Source: Pseudomonas sp. LBUM920
Lineage (GTDB): Bacteria; Pseudomonadota; Gammaproteobacteria; Pseudomonadales; Pseudomonadaceae
Direction: 5' to 3'
Length of the DNA stretch: 64,000 nucleotides
NCBI RefSeq assembly: GCF_003852315.1
Contig: NZ_CP027762.1
Span: 5,251,501 to 5,315,500, forward strand
The notes beneath the pieces are model-generated. The model made no database searches and was not told the DNA's origin. It saw only the letters and a list, made by a program, of their open reading frames with translations. Position 1 is the first letter of the stretch. The number at the start of each line of letters is the position of its first letter. Shown here piece by piece: positions 10,633 through 19,249 of the stretch. The position numbers and the translations under genes were made by a program.

Positions 10633-12525
10633 ATGAATAAAAACCTGCGCTTCAGCCACAAAATCCTGCTTGCAGCCGCTCTTATCGTCATCGCCGCCTT
10701 CGCATTGTTTACCCTCTACAACGACTACCTGCAACGCAACGCGATTCGCGACGACCTCAATAATTACCTGCATGAAATGGGCGACGTCACCGCCAGCAAT
10801 ATTCAGACCTGGCTCACCGGGCGCATAGCGCTGGTGGAAAACGCAGCACAGAACATTGCCATCAACCCTGAACCCGCCGCCGTCGCCGGCCTGCTAGAAC
10901 AGAAAGCCCTGACGTCCTCGTTCATGGCCACCTACGTGGGCGACAGCAAAGGCGCCTTCACCATCCGCCCCGACACCAAGATGCCCGATGGCTTCGACCC
11001 TAGGGTTCGCCCCTGGTACAAGGGCGCCCAGTCCAGCAATGGCTCAACCCTGACTGAACCTTACATTGATGCCGCCACCGGGAAATTGATCATTTCGGTC
11101 GCCACCCCCAGCACCACCACAACTGGCCAGAGCATCGGCGTGGTAGGCGGCGACCTGAGCCTGCAAACGCTGGTGGATAACATTGGCGCGCTGAACTTCG
11201 GCGGCATGGGTTATGCCTTCCTGGTCAGTGCCGATGGCAAAGTGCTCGTGCACCCGGACAAAAACCTGGTGATGAAGACCCTGGCCGACGTGTACCCCAA
11301 TCACACGCCCAAGATCAGTGCTGACTTCAGTGAAGTTCAAGCCAACGGTAAAGACAACATCGTGACCTTTACACCGATCAAGGGCTTGCCCTCGGTGAAC
11401 TGGTACCTGGGCATTTCGGTGGATAAAGACAAGTCGTTCGCCATGCTCAGCGAGTTCCGCAATTCGGCGGTCATCGCCACGATCATCGCTGTGGTGATCA
11501 TCATTGCGCTGCTGGGCATGCTCATCCGCGTGCTGCTGCAACCGCTGCACGTAATGACCCGCGCAATGCAGGACATCGCCGATGGCGAGGGCGACTTGAC
11601 TCGCCGCCTGACCATCCAGAACAACGATGAGTTCGGTACGCTGGGCAATGCCTTCAACCGCTTCGTGGAGCGGATTCATACCTCGATCCGCGAGGTGTCC
11701 TCGGCCACCGAACAGGTCAACGAAGTGGCGTTGCGCGTGGTCAGTGCTTCCAATTCCTCGATGGTCAACTCCGACGAGCAGGCCAACCGCACCAACAGCG
11801 TCGCCGCCGCCATCAACGAACTGGGCGCCGCCGCCCAGGAAATCGCGCGCAACGCCGCACAAGCCTCCAGCCAGGCCAGCGATGCGCGGCACTTGGCCGA
11901 AGACGGCCAGCAGGTGGTAGATCGCAATATCAAGGCTATGACCCAACTGTCAGCGATGATCAGTGCTTCCAGCAGCAATATAGAAGCGCTGAACAGCAAG
12001 ACTGTGAACATCGGGCAAATTCTGGAGGTGATCACCAGCATCTCCCAGCAAACCAACCTGCTGGCACTGAACGCCGCCATCGAAGCGGCGCGTGCTGGGG
12101 AAGCCGGGCGCGGGTTTGCGGTCGTGGCCGATGAGGTGCGCAACCTGGCGCATCGCACTCAAGAGTCGGCGCAGCAAGTGCAGAAGATGATTGAGGAGCT
12201 GCAAGTCGGTGCGCGCGACTCGGTCAGCACCATGAGTGAAAGCCAGCGCCACAGCCAGGACAGCGTGGAAATCGCCAACCTGGCCGGCGAGCGCTTGAAC
12301 AGCGTGACCCAGCGCATTGGTGAGATCGACGGCATGAACCAGTCAGTGGCCACCGCTACCGAGGAGCAAACCTCGGTGGTGGAGTCGATCAACATGGACA
12401 TTACCGAGATCAATACCCTCAACCAGGAAGGCGTGGAAAACCTGCAATCCACCCTGCGCGCCTGCACTGACCTGGAACAACAGGCCGCACGCCTGAAACA
12501 GTTGGTGGGCAGTTTCCGCATCTGA
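10633..12525 (+). CDS. Methyl-accepting chemotaxis protein, dCACHE amino-acid receptor type (PctA/Cta-like)
   Basis: A 630-aa transmembrane chemoreceptor. TM1 spans about 11-29, a periplasmic dCACHE ligand domain about 35-275, TM2 about 279-302 and HAMP about 303-356. The cytoplasmic signalling hairpin carries the highly conserved tip QQTNLLALNAAIEAARAG. The ligand domain shows Tyr101, Arg126, Trp128, Tyr129, Tyr144, Asp146 and Asp174. From memory these are the positions of the amino-acid-binding motif of PctA, so attraction to L-amino acids is expected. The C-terminus (GSFRI) lacks a CheR-tethering pentapeptide. Location near purU and mvaT matches pctA in PAO1. A strong terminator follows the stop. 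Confidence 0.93.
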   Translation: MNKNLRFSHKILLAAALIVIAAFALFTLYNDYLQRNAIRDDLNNYLHEMGDVTASNIQTWLTGRIALVENAAQNIAINPEPAAVAGLLEQKALTSSFMATYVGDSKGAFTIRPDTKMPDGFDPRVRPWYKGAQSSNGSTLTEPYIDAATGKLIISVATPSTTTTGQSIGVVGGDLSLQTLVDNIGALNFGGMGYAFLVSADGKVLVHPDKNLVMKTLADVYPNHTPKISADFSEVQANGKDNIVTFTPIKGLPSVNWYLGISVDKDKSFAMLSEFRNSAVIATIIAVVIIIALLGMLIRVLLQPLHVMTRAMQDIADGEGDLTRRLTIQNNDEFGTLGNAFNRFVERIHTSIREVSSATEQVNEVALRVVSASNSSMVNSDEQANRTNSVAAAINELGAAAQEIARNAAQASSQASDARHLAEDGQQVVDRNIKAMTQLSAMISASSSNIEALNSKTVNIGQILEVITSISQQTNLLALNAAIEAARAGEAGRGFAVVADEVRNLAHRTQESAQQVQKMIEELQVGARDSVSTMSESQRHSQDSVEIANLAGERLNSVTQRIGEIDGMNQSVATATEEQTSVVESINMDITEINTLNQEGVENLQSTLRACTDLEQQAARLKQLVGSFRI

Positions 12526-12532
12526 GCCCAGT

Positions 12533-12569
12533 GCCCGCCGCTTTTCAGAGCGGCGGGCCCTTATTTTTC
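12533..12569 (+). terminator. Rho-independent terminator of the chemoreceptor gene
   Basis: A perfect 9-bp stem GCCCGCCGC (12533-12541) / GCGGCGGGC (12550-12558) with an 8-base loop is followed by a T-rich run (TTATTTTT). Confidence 0.85.
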
Positions 12570-12731
12570 CGAGCGCTCGGATTTGGCCTGTTCGCGCTCC
12601 CACAACTCAGCGGCACCGGGAAACTCGGTGCCGTCCTCAGCGTCCAGGTCATCCGGGTCATATCGACTTAAACACCCCTCCCCCAGCGTCGCCGGGGCTT
12701 GGGAGGTGGCTTTGTCCAGTGGATCGCTCAT
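12561..12731 (-). CDS. Small acidic hypothetical protein, 56 aa
   Basis: An ORF too short for most gene callers, read from ATG at 12731 to TAA at 12561. The product begins MSDPLDKATSQAP, has an acidic centre YDPDDLDAEDGTEFPG, and ends in a charged helix-like stretch with ELWEREQAKSERSEK. It has no membrane segment or signal peptide. I recognise no domain. The compositional pattern (proline and acid, then an amphipathic charged helix) looks protein-like. The ORF fills the space between the chemoreceptor terminator and the purU terminator on the purU strand, downstream of the latter, so expression would need read-through or its own promoter. Function unknown. Confidence 0.6.
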   Translation of the reverse strand: MSDPLDKATSQAPATLGEGCLSRYDPDDLDAEDGTEFPGAAELWEREQAKSERSEK

Positions 12732-12752
12732 TGATCAATCCCCAACAGCAGG

Positions 12753-12789
12753 AAAAAAAAAGGCCTGGGACGATTTAACGCCCAGGCCT
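12753..12789 (-). terminator. Rho-independent terminator of purU
   Basis: A perfect 9-bp stem AGGCCTGGG (12761-12769) / CCCAGGCCT (12781-12789). On the minus strand it is followed by eight or nine T residues. It lies 20 bases after the purU stop. Confidence 0.88.
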
Positions 12790-12809
12790 GTGCTTCTTCA
12801 AGACCTGTA

Positions 12810-13658
12810 TCAGAACACTACAGTCTTGTTGCCATGCACGAGCACGCGATCTTCCAAGTGATAACGCAGGCCACGGGCCAGCACCATCTTCTCGACGTCA
12901 CGGCCGAAACGCACCATGTCTTCAATGCTGTCGCTGTGGCTGACGCGCACCACGTCCTGCTCGATGATCGGGCCGGCGTCCAGCTCTTCGGTGACGTAGT
13001 GGCACGTTGCGCCAATCAGCTTCACGCCACGCAGGGAGGCCTGGTGGTAGGGTTTGGCGCCCACAAACGACGGCAGGAAGCTGTGGTGAATGTTGATCAC
13101 CTTGCCGGCGTATTCGCGGCACAGTTCCGGCGGCAGAATCTGCATGTAGCGCGCCAGCACCACCACATCCGCTTCGTGCTGCTTAACCAGGCGGGAGACT
13201 TCGGCAAAGGCCGGCTCCTTGTCCTGCGGGTTGACCGGCACGTGGTAATACGGGATGCCATGCCATTCGACCATGCTGCGCAGGTCGTCATGGTTGGAGA
13301 TTACGCAAGCGATCTCGCAATCCAGCTCATCGCTGTGCCAGCGGTGCAGCAGGTCGGCCAGGCAATGGGACTCGCGGCTGGCCATCAGCACGACACGTTT
13401 TTTCTGCTCGGTGTCGGTGATATGCCAGGTCATCGAAAACTCTTCGGCGATCGGCGCAAACGCCTCACGAAAAGCTTCAAGACCAAAGGGCAGCGTGTCG
13501 GCACGAATTTCGTGACGCATGAAAAACCAACCGCTGAGATCGTCCGAGTGATGGCTCGCCTCGGTGATCCAGCCGTTGTGGGAGGCCAGAAAGTTACTGA
13601 CTTTGGCAACGATGCCAACCCGGTCCGGGCAAGCAATCACCAGCCTAAAAGTGCGCAT
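12810..13658 (-). CDS. purU: Formyltetrahydrofolate deformylase
   Basis: A 282-aa enzyme that hydrolyses 10-formyl-THF to THF and formate, balancing one-carbon pools and supplying formate to PurT. The N-terminal ACT domain (about 5-85) is the regulatory region (Met/Gly control in E. coli). The formyltransferase-fold catalytic domain shows the triad region NIHHSFLPSFVGAKPY, with Asn189 and His191/192, and Asp227 in ELDAGPII. The start chosen gives MRTFRLVIACPDRVG, with GGAG 10 bases upstream. A longer in-frame form to 13694 adds residues not typical of the family. The position beside mvaT is conserved with PAO1 purU1. Confidence 0.94.
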   Translation of the reverse strand: MRTFRLVIACPDRVGIVAKVSNFLASHNGWITEASHHSDDLSGWFFMRHEIRADTLPFGLEAFREAFAPIAEEFSMTWHITDTEQKKRVVLMASRESHCLADLLHRWHSDELDCEIACVISNHDDLRSMVEWHGIPYYHVPVNPQDKEPAFAEVSRLVKQHEADVVVLARYMQILPPELCREYAGKVINIHHSFLPSFVGAKPYHQASLRGVKLIGATCHYVTEELDAGPIIEQDVVRVSHSDSIEDMVRFGRDVEKMVLARGLRYHLEDRVLVHGNKTVVF

Positions 13659-14007
13659 TAGGGGGAAACTCCAGAACTTCGCAAAGGCGGCCATTCTAGC
13701 GATTGCGCAGAAAAACTGCAGTATTCCTTACGGCTTATTCTGTCCCCAACCTCTGCCTACAGCCCTTAATAGCGTAAGGTTTTACCAACGCTTTATGCGT
13801 GTACAACGTGATGCACGGGCAATTGTCGGAAAATAAACGAGATTATCTTTACGTCTACCACCTACTAATTAACTCGATTGCGTAGCAGGGCTACAAACAT
13901 TCAACGTAATTCACATAAATGCATCCTTAAATGTTTACTTGGGGTTAGTGCCTGACTATTATTAGGCCACTCTCCTGCCAATCAGCGCTCTACATAAGGT
14001 AGTCCAC
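13659..14007. promoter_or_regulatory. Divergent AT-rich purU/mvaT intergenic region
   Basis: About 350 bases with no credible ORF, clearly more AT-rich than its surroundings in the half next to mvaT (roughly 13840-13970). Such composition is what MvaT itself binds, so autoregulation is plausible. A sigma-70-like promoter for mvaT is listed separately. Confidence 0.5.
13934..13962 (+). promoter_or_regulatory. Candidate sigma-70 promoter of mvaT
   Basis: TTTACT (13934-13939) and TATTAT (13957-13962) are separated by 17 bases, matching -35 and -10 in 4 and 5 of 6 positions. The start site would fall about 39 bases before the mvaT ATG; AAGG precedes the ATG as ribosome site. Confidence 0.5.
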
Positions 14008-14382
14008 ATGTCTCTGATCAACGAATACCGTGCCACCGAAGAAGCTATCAAAGAGCTGCAAGCCCGTTTGAAGAACCTGTCCCAAGACGACAAGCTGCAA
14101 ACCGAGCTGGAATTCGAAGGCAAACTGCGCACCCTGATGGGTGAATACTCCAAATCCCTGCGTGACATCATCGCGCTGCTGGATCCAGAGTCGAAAGTTA
14201 AAGCACCCCGCGGCGCTGTGAAAACTACCGGCACCAAGCGTGCTCGCAAGGTCAAGCAATACAAGAACCCACACAACGGTGAAGTGATTGAAACCAAAGG
14301 TGGCAACCACAAGACGCTGAAAGAGTGGAAAGCCAAGTGGGGCGGCGACGTGGTTGAAGGCTGGGCTACCCTGCTGGGCTAA
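14008..14382 (+). CDS. mvaT: H-NS-family xenogeneic silencer MvaT
   Basis: A 124-aa nucleoid protein that polymerises on AT-rich DNA and silences foreign and accessory genes in Pseudomonas. Residues 1 to about 60 are the coiled-coil oligomerisation region (MSLINEYRATEEAIKELQAR onward). A lysine-rich linker and C-terminal DNA-binding domain follow (about 75-124). Arg80, Gly99 and Asn100 occupy the positions of the AT-pincer that inserts into the minor groove, as I remember it from the P. aeruginosa MvaT structure. The sequence is closer to MvaT than to MvaV, and location between purU and sbcB is as in PAO1. A strong hairpin terminator follows. Confidence 0.95.
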   Translation: MSLINEYRATEEAIKELQARLKNLSQDDKLQTELEFEGKLRTLMGEYSKSLRDIIALLDPESKVKAPRGAVKTTGTKRARKVKQYKNPHNGEVIETKGGNHKTLKEWKAKWGGDVVEGWATLLG

Positions 14383-14416
14383 GCCTGGTCGGGCTTTCGC
14401 CTGATAAGCAACAAAA

Positions 14417-14446
14417 TAAAAACGCCAGCTTGCTGGCGTTTTTTAT
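14417..14446. terminator. Bidirectional rho-independent terminator between mvaT and sbcB
   Basis: A perfect 8-bp stem AACGCCAG (14421-14428) / CTGGCGTT (14433-14440) with a 4-base loop, extended by A/T pairs. T-runs follow on both strands, so it can end both convergent transcripts. Confidence 0.88.
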
Positions 14447-14471
14447 TGTCAGAATATTCTCCAATGCCTGA

Positions 14472-15899
14472 CTACAGATTCAGCCGGGCGGCTAAAGAGT
14501 CGGCATACTCCTGCCATTGATCCAGCACCTGACACTGAAACGATGTAGCACTAACGGCCAACTCCTCGCGCGCCTGCTTAAATGCCAACAGGGTAGTCGG
14601 CGCGCCCCATTCCGAACTCGACAACCGTTGCTGACAGAAAAGTTTCCAGCGCTGTTGCTCCTCGTTGTTCAAGGTGTCAGGAAAGTTACGCGCGCGGTAG
14701 CGGAATAATAATTCCGGCAAACGATGATCATCAAATGGCCACTGCTGATGCGCCAGATGTAAAGGCTCGGCAGCCCGGACTTGTTCACATAAACGACGAT
14801 CGCGATCACCAATAAAACCGTCATAGAGCTGCTGCTCGGGATCCGCACTCGGCGCAAAATATTCCTCGGCATAAATAGCCGCCAACTTATCGCGCCAAAC
14901 TTCGTGTGCGTCAGTTAGTCGCAGCGCACGTGCCTGGTACGTGTCCATATCCAATTGAAGTCGCTCGCGATCCTGCGCCCGCAGCACATTCAACGGGGCA
15001 ACGACCGGGCAGCGGTTGATATGCACTAACTTGAGCGGCACGGGCAGTTCGCCTTCCGCCAGGTCGCCACGGCGCGTGTAGAGACGCTGGCGCAAGGTAT
15101 CGGCGTCCAGATCCAGTAACCCCTGCGGGTCCAGCCCAAGGTCACAGACGATCAATGCATTGCGATTGCGCGGGTGCCAGGCCAGCGGCAGCACCACGCC
15201 CAAATAGTGACGCTCGGCGGAAAAGCGTCCGGATATATGTACCATCGGTTGCAACAGGCGTACCTGATCCATCACCCGCTGCTTGCTGCGCAATTGAAAC
15301 AGCCACTCATACAACTTGGGCTGTTTCTCGCGGACCAGGCGCGCCAGGGCGATGGTGGCTCGCACGTCCGACAAGGCGTCGTGGGCCTGGCCATGGTCGA
15401 TCCCGTTGGCTGCGGTCAAACGCTCAAGCTTGAGGGTGACGCGCCCATCCTGCTCTGGCCAGACAATCCCTTCCGGGCGAAGTGCGTAGGCCGTGCGCAC
15501 CACATCGATCAAATCCCAGCGACTGTTGCCGCCCTGCCATTCACGGGCGTAAGGGTCGAAAAAGTTGCGATACAAACTGTAGCGCGTCATTTCATCGTCA
15601 AAACGCAAAGTGTTGTAACCGGCGCCGCAGGTGCCCGGTGCGGCCAGTTCGGCATGCACTCGGGTCATGAAATCGGCTTCGGCCAGGCCTTTTTCCGCCA
15701 GGACGTCAGGGGTGATGCCGGTGATCGCGCAGGCGGCCGGATGAGGCAGGATATCGTCGCTGAGCTGGCAATAAAGGTTGACCGGCGGGCCGATCTCGTT
15801 GAGTTCGAGGTCGGTACGAATACCGGCAACCTGAAGCGGGCGATCGCTGCGCGGGTTGATGCCGGTGGTTTCATAGTCGTACCAAAAAATGGAGGTCAC
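14472..15899 (-). CDS. sbcB: Exodeoxyribonuclease I
   Basis: A 475-aa 3'-to-5' single-strand DNA exonuclease acting in recombination and mismatch repair, and binding SSB. The N-terminal DEDD exonuclease domain starts FWYDYETTG with catalytic Asp8 and Glu10. Exo II is seen in GYNTLRFDDEMTRYSLYRNF, and Exo III in HDALSDVRATIALARL. The SH3-like and C-terminal helical regions of ExoI follow, including LPELLFRYRARNFPDTL. GTG is the start codon (MTSIFWYDYE). Length is that of the family. Convergent with mvaT across a shared terminator. Confidence 0.96.
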   Translation of the reverse strand: MTSIFWYDYETTGINPRSDRPLQVAGIRTDLELNEIGPPVNLYCQLSDDILPHPAACAITGITPDVLAEKGLAEADFMTRVHAELAAPGTCGAGYNTLRFDDEMTRYSLYRNFFDPYAREWQGGNSRWDLIDVVRTAYALRPEGIVWPEQDGRVTLKLERLTAANGIDHGQAHDALSDVRATIALARLVREKQPKLYEWLFQLRSKQRVMDQVRLLQPMVHISGRFSAERHYLGVVLPLAWHPRNRNALIVCDLGLDPQGLLDLDADTLRQRLYTRRGDLAEGELPVPLKLVHINRCPVVAPLNVLRAQDRERLQLDMDTYQARALRLTDAHEVWRDKLAAIYAEEYFAPSADPEQQLYDGFIGDRDRRLCEQVRAAEPLHLAHQQWPFDDHRLPELLFRYRARNFPDTLNNEEQQRWKLFCQQRLSSSEWGAPTTLLAFKQAREELAVSATSFQCQVLDQWQEYADSLAARLNL

Positions 15900-16066
15900 G
15901 GGCTATTCCTGTGCTGAAGACCGGCAAAGTCTAGGCGCTGTTGGCCGTCCGAAGCCAGCGATACCTTGGCTGTACAAATATCCAGCAAAACCTTGAATGG
16001 TTGCTTCCACCGTCGACACTGCTAGCATCCGTGTCTCTTAGCCGCTTCGCACTGCCAGGGATCGCA

Positions 16067-16759
16067 ATGCCGAAAAACCCTTTGGATACCCGCTACCAGA
16101 TCGAGACCCCTGAGGGGATAGATCTGCCCTTGCGCCCGGCAGGCCTGCCGCCGCGGGTACTGGCCTTTGCTTTCGACCTGGGCTTGCGTGGCTTGGTTAT
16201 GGGCATCCTGCTCGTGCCCCTGGCCCTGTTGGGCAATATTGGTATTGGCCTGGGTGCATTGCTGCTGTTTCTGGTCAGCTGGTGGTACATGGTCTTGTTC
16301 GAAGTGCTCAATCAAGGCTGCTCTCCAGGCAAGCAGGTCATGGGCCTTCGGGTCGTACAGGACGATGGCACGCCTGTCGGCTGGTCCGCTTCGTTGATCC
16401 GCAACCTGCTGCGCTTTGTCGACATGCTGCCCTTCGGCTACTTCCTCGGCGCCATCAGTTGCCTGCAACATCCTCATTTCAAACGGCTCGGCGACCTCGC
16501 CGCCGGCACCCTGGTGATCTACCGCGAACAATCACTGGCCCGCCCCCGGATACCTCAAGCGGCTGCGTTGCGCCTGCCCTTCGCCCTTGACCTGAGCGAA
16601 CAGCGCGCCATTCTCGCCTTCGCCGAACGCCAGGGCGACCTCTCTGCCGAACGGGTGCATGAACTTGCGTCCATCCTCGCGGTTCCTCTGCAAGTTTCTC
16701 CTGCACGCGCCGTAGAGCAACTCAATGGTGTGGCCCGTGGCTTGTTGGGGCCGACATGA
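16067..16759 (+). CDS. RDD-family membrane protein (operon gene 1)
   Basis: A 230-aa protein with two or three membrane segments between about residues 25 and 140. It contains the RDD family features: Arg in PPRVLAFAFDLGLRG, then the Asp-containing and SLIRNLLRFVDMLPFGYFLG segments. The cytoplasmic tail (about 155-230) ends in a helical region. The start chosen is MPKNPLDTRYQIETPEG; an upstream ATG at 15941 would add 42 unlikely residues. RDD proteins are of unknown or diverse function, and some transport ions. It is the first gene of a six-gene operon in which each gene overlaps the next or nearly so (16759 vs 16756 here), which points to a membrane complex. Confidence 0.85.
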   Translation: MPKNPLDTRYQIETPEGIDLPLRPAGLPPRVLAFAFDLGLRGLVMGILLVPLALLGNIGIGLGALLLFLVSWWYMVLFEVLNQGCSPGKQVMGLRVVQDDGTPVGWSASLIRNLLRFVDMLPFGYFLGAISCLQHPHFKRLGDLAAGTLVIYREQSLARPRIPQAAALRLPFALDLSEQRAILAFAERQGDLSAERVHELASILAVPLQVSPARAVEQLNGVARGLLGPT

Positions 16760-17736
16760 AGCAGAGCCTGTTCGAAAGCCGTCACCAGCCCCAATGGCAA
16801 GCCTTTGCAGCGCAACTGACACAGTTGGAGCAAGGCAAGGCCAAGGCCCGCGACGTGGCGGACTTCCCCCATCACTATCGACGCCTGTGCCAGCACCTCG
16901 CGCTGGCACAGGAGCGTGGCTACAGCAGTTATCTGGTAGATCCGCTGCAGCAATTGGCCCTGCGCGGCCACCAGCAGCTCTATCGCCATCGCAGTCAATT
17001 GGGAGCAAAGGTCCTGAGTTTCGTCCTGGCCGACTTCCCACGCCTGGTACGTGAGCAATGGCGCTTCGTGTTAATCGCCGGCCTGTTGTTTTTCGGCAGC
17101 CTGCTGGGAATAGCCCTGCTGGTTTACCTGTTTCCCGACCTGATCTACAGCATCGTCAGCGCCCAGCAGGTCGCCGACATGCAAAGCATGTACGACCCCG
17201 ATGCCAGCCGCCTTGGGCGCGCCGCCGAGCGAGCCTCCAGCGAAAACTGGATGATGTTCGGCTACTACGTGATGCACAACATCGGCATCGCCTTCCAGAC
17301 CTTTGCAGCCGGGTTGCTGTTTGGCCTGGGCAGCGTGTTCTTTCTGATTTTCAACGGCTTGATCATCGGCGCAATCTGCGGCCATCTGACCGAAATTGGC
17401 TATGGCCAGACCTTCTGGTCGTTTGTCATCGGCCACGGTGCATTCGAACTGACCGCTATCGCCCTGGCCGGCGCAGCGGGTTTGCAACTGGGGTGGTCAC
17501 TGATCGCTCCGGGGTCGCTCGCTCGCAGCGAATCCTTGCGCTTGGCGGCGCGCAAAAGCGTGCAGATGCTCTGCGGGGTGATGGTGTTTCTGCTGATCGC
17601 TGCGTTGATTGAGGCCTATTGGTCTTCCACCACCGCTATCACGCCTTGGATCAAATATCTGGTGGGCGCCGCGCTTTGGCTACTGGTGGCCGCTTACTTG
17701 ATTCTCGCCGGGCGGGTTCACCATGCGCCTGAGTGA
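16756..17736 (+). CDS. SpoIIM-family (stage II sporulation protein M) membrane protein (operon gene 2)
   Basis: A 326-aa protein. The N-terminal 100 residues are soluble and helical (MKQSLFESRHQPQWQAFAAQL...). Several membrane segments follow: near 106-128, about 180-215, about 220-245, and two at the C-terminus. The SpoIIM pattern is present in NIGIAFQTFAAGLLFGLGSVF and GHGAFELTAIALAGAAG, where the HGAFE box is a hallmark. In Bacillus SpoIIM joins SpoIID/P in engulfment; this organism does not sporulate, so the role here is different and unknown. It overlaps the RDD gene by 4 bases and the DUF4129 gene by 14 bases. Confidence 0.88.
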   Translation: MKQSLFESRHQPQWQAFAAQLTQLEQGKAKARDVADFPHHYRRLCQHLALAQERGYSSYLVDPLQQLALRGHQQLYRHRSQLGAKVLSFVLADFPRLVREQWRFVLIAGLLFFGSLLGIALLVYLFPDLIYSIVSAQQVADMQSMYDPDASRLGRAAERASSENWMMFGYYVMHNIGIAFQTFAAGLLFGLGSVFFLIFNGLIIGAICGHLTEIGYGQTFWSFVIGHGAFELTAIALAGAAGLQLGWSLIAPGSLARSESLRLAARKSVQMLCGVMVFLLIAALIEAYWSSTTAITPWIKYLVGAALWLLVAAYLILAGRVHHAPE

Positions 17737-19249
17737 CGCCAGCGTGGCAATTCGCCCCCGTACTGCCTGGGAAGCCATGGACCTTGGTGTGTTGATGGCC
17801 AGGGAGCATCGCTGGCTGTTGATGAGCAGTTGGGCGCTGGTGAGCTTGCCAGTATTTGCCTTGCTCACCGTGTTGTTATGGGAGTCTCCACTGGCCGCCG
17901 TTTTGCTGTTCTGGTGGCTCAAGCCGGCGTTCGATCGGTTGCCGTTGTACATACTCTCCAAGGCACTGTTTGGTGAAACACCCAGCGTCAAACAAGCCGT
18001 GCGCCATTGGCCGCGACTGTTAAAAAGCCAGTTGCTGGTCAGCCTGACCTGGCGGCGTCTCAGCCTGAGCCGCAGTTTCGTGCTGCCAGTGAGCCAACTC
18101 GAAGGACTGGGTGGCCAGGCGCGCCAACGCCGCCTCGGCGTGCTGTTACAACGCAACGCAGGGGCAGCGCGCTGGCTGACAATCATTGGCATGCACCTGG
18201 AAATCGGCCTGTGGCTTGGCTGCATGGCGCTGTTCTATCTCTTCATTCCTGAGCAGGTTGAACGCGATTGGGACTGGCAACGGTTGGCGCTCGCCACCAG
18301 TTCGCAATGGCTATGGCTGGGGCATCTGGGCAACGCGTTCTATGCGTTGATATTGGTGTTCTGGGAGCCTATCTACGTTGCGTGCGGTTTCAGCCTGTAC
18401 CTCAACCGCCGTACCGTACTGGAAGCCTGGGACCTGGAACTGGTATTCCGGCGTTTACGCCAGCGCCTGGGCAGCGTGGCGACGCTACTGCTTTTGGCGG
18501 TCGGGCTGATGCTGCAGGCCAGTCCACAGGTCATGGCGGATGAGTCCAGTAGCCAACCGCAACTGAGCACCCCGGCTGCGAGTCAATCCATCAAGACTCT
18601 GCTGGCCCTCCCCCCGTTCAAAAACCCGGAAACCGTCACCCGCTATCGCTTCGGCGAAGACCAGCCTGCGGCCAAAGGCACCGCGCACGGTGACGGCAAA
18701 TTACCCGGATGGTTACAGGCACTGCTCGATCACCTCAACAGCACCACCTTCAAACACGTAGGCCAGGGATTGGAAATACTCCTGTGGAGCCTGTTGATTG
18801 GAGGCCTCGCATTGCTCGGTTGGCACTACCGCGACGGGTTGCACGCTTTTGTCAGTCGGCGCGCAATCAGTCAATCCAGGGTCACCAAACCCGCTCCGAC
18901 GCAGTTATTCGGCCTGGAGTTGGGCATAGAAACCTTGCCCGCAGACATCGCCAGTGCTGCCGAACAATTATGGCCCACACAACCACGGCAAGCCCTCAGC
19001 CTTTTGTACCGAGGCCTGCTCAGCCACCTGTTGCATGACTACAACATTGCACTGAAAACCGCCGACACCGAAGGCCAGGTCCTGGAGCGTGTTCACCAAT
19101 TACAACAACCGCAGCTGCTGGTGTTCAGTAATGAGCTGACACGCCACTGGCAAAACCTGGCCTACGGCCATCGACTGCCTCCGCTCGCCGCCCAGCAAAA
19201 GCTCTGCAGCGAATGGCGCGCGTTGTTCAATTCGGACGCCGCGCAATGA
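17723..19249 (+). CDS. DUF4129-containing membrane protein (operon gene 3)
   Basis: A 508-aa protein. Membrane segments in the first 270 residues (about 33-65, 155-175, 195-220, 250-270) are followed by a periplasmic-looking Ser/Gln-rich region, another membrane segment near 345-370, and a cytoplasmic DUF4129 domain at about 400-500 with LYRGLLSHLLHDYN. DUF4129 also occurs at the end of transglutaminase-like membrane proteins encoded beside MoxR/DUF58 genes. No transglutaminase Cys-His-Asp motif is visible here. The stop overlaps the ATG of the next gene (ATGA at 19246-19249), indicating translational coupling. Function not known. Confidence 0.8.
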   Translation: MRLSDASVAIRPRTAWEAMDLGVLMAREHRWLLMSSWALVSLPVFALLTVLLWESPLAAVLLFWWLKPAFDRLPLYILSKALFGETPSVKQAVRHWPRLLKSQLLVSLTWRRLSLSRSFVLPVSQLEGLGGQARQRRLGVLLQRNAGAARWLTIIGMHLEIGLWLGCMALFYLFIPEQVERDWDWQRLALATSSQWLWLGHLGNAFYALILVFWEPIYVACGFSLYLNRRTVLEAWDLELVFRRLRQRLGSVATLLLLAVGLMLQASPQVMADESSSQPQLSTPAASQSIKTLLALPPFKNPETVTRYRFGEDQPAAKGTAHGDGKLPGWLQALLDHLNSTTFKHVGQGLEILLWSLLIGGLALLGWHYRDGLHAFVSRRAISQSRVTKPAPTQLFGLELGIETLPADIASAAEQLWPTQPRQALSLLYRGLLSHLLHDYNIALKTADTEGQVLERVHQLQQPQLLVFSNELTRHWQNLAYGHRLPPLAAQQKLCSEWRALFNSDAAQ

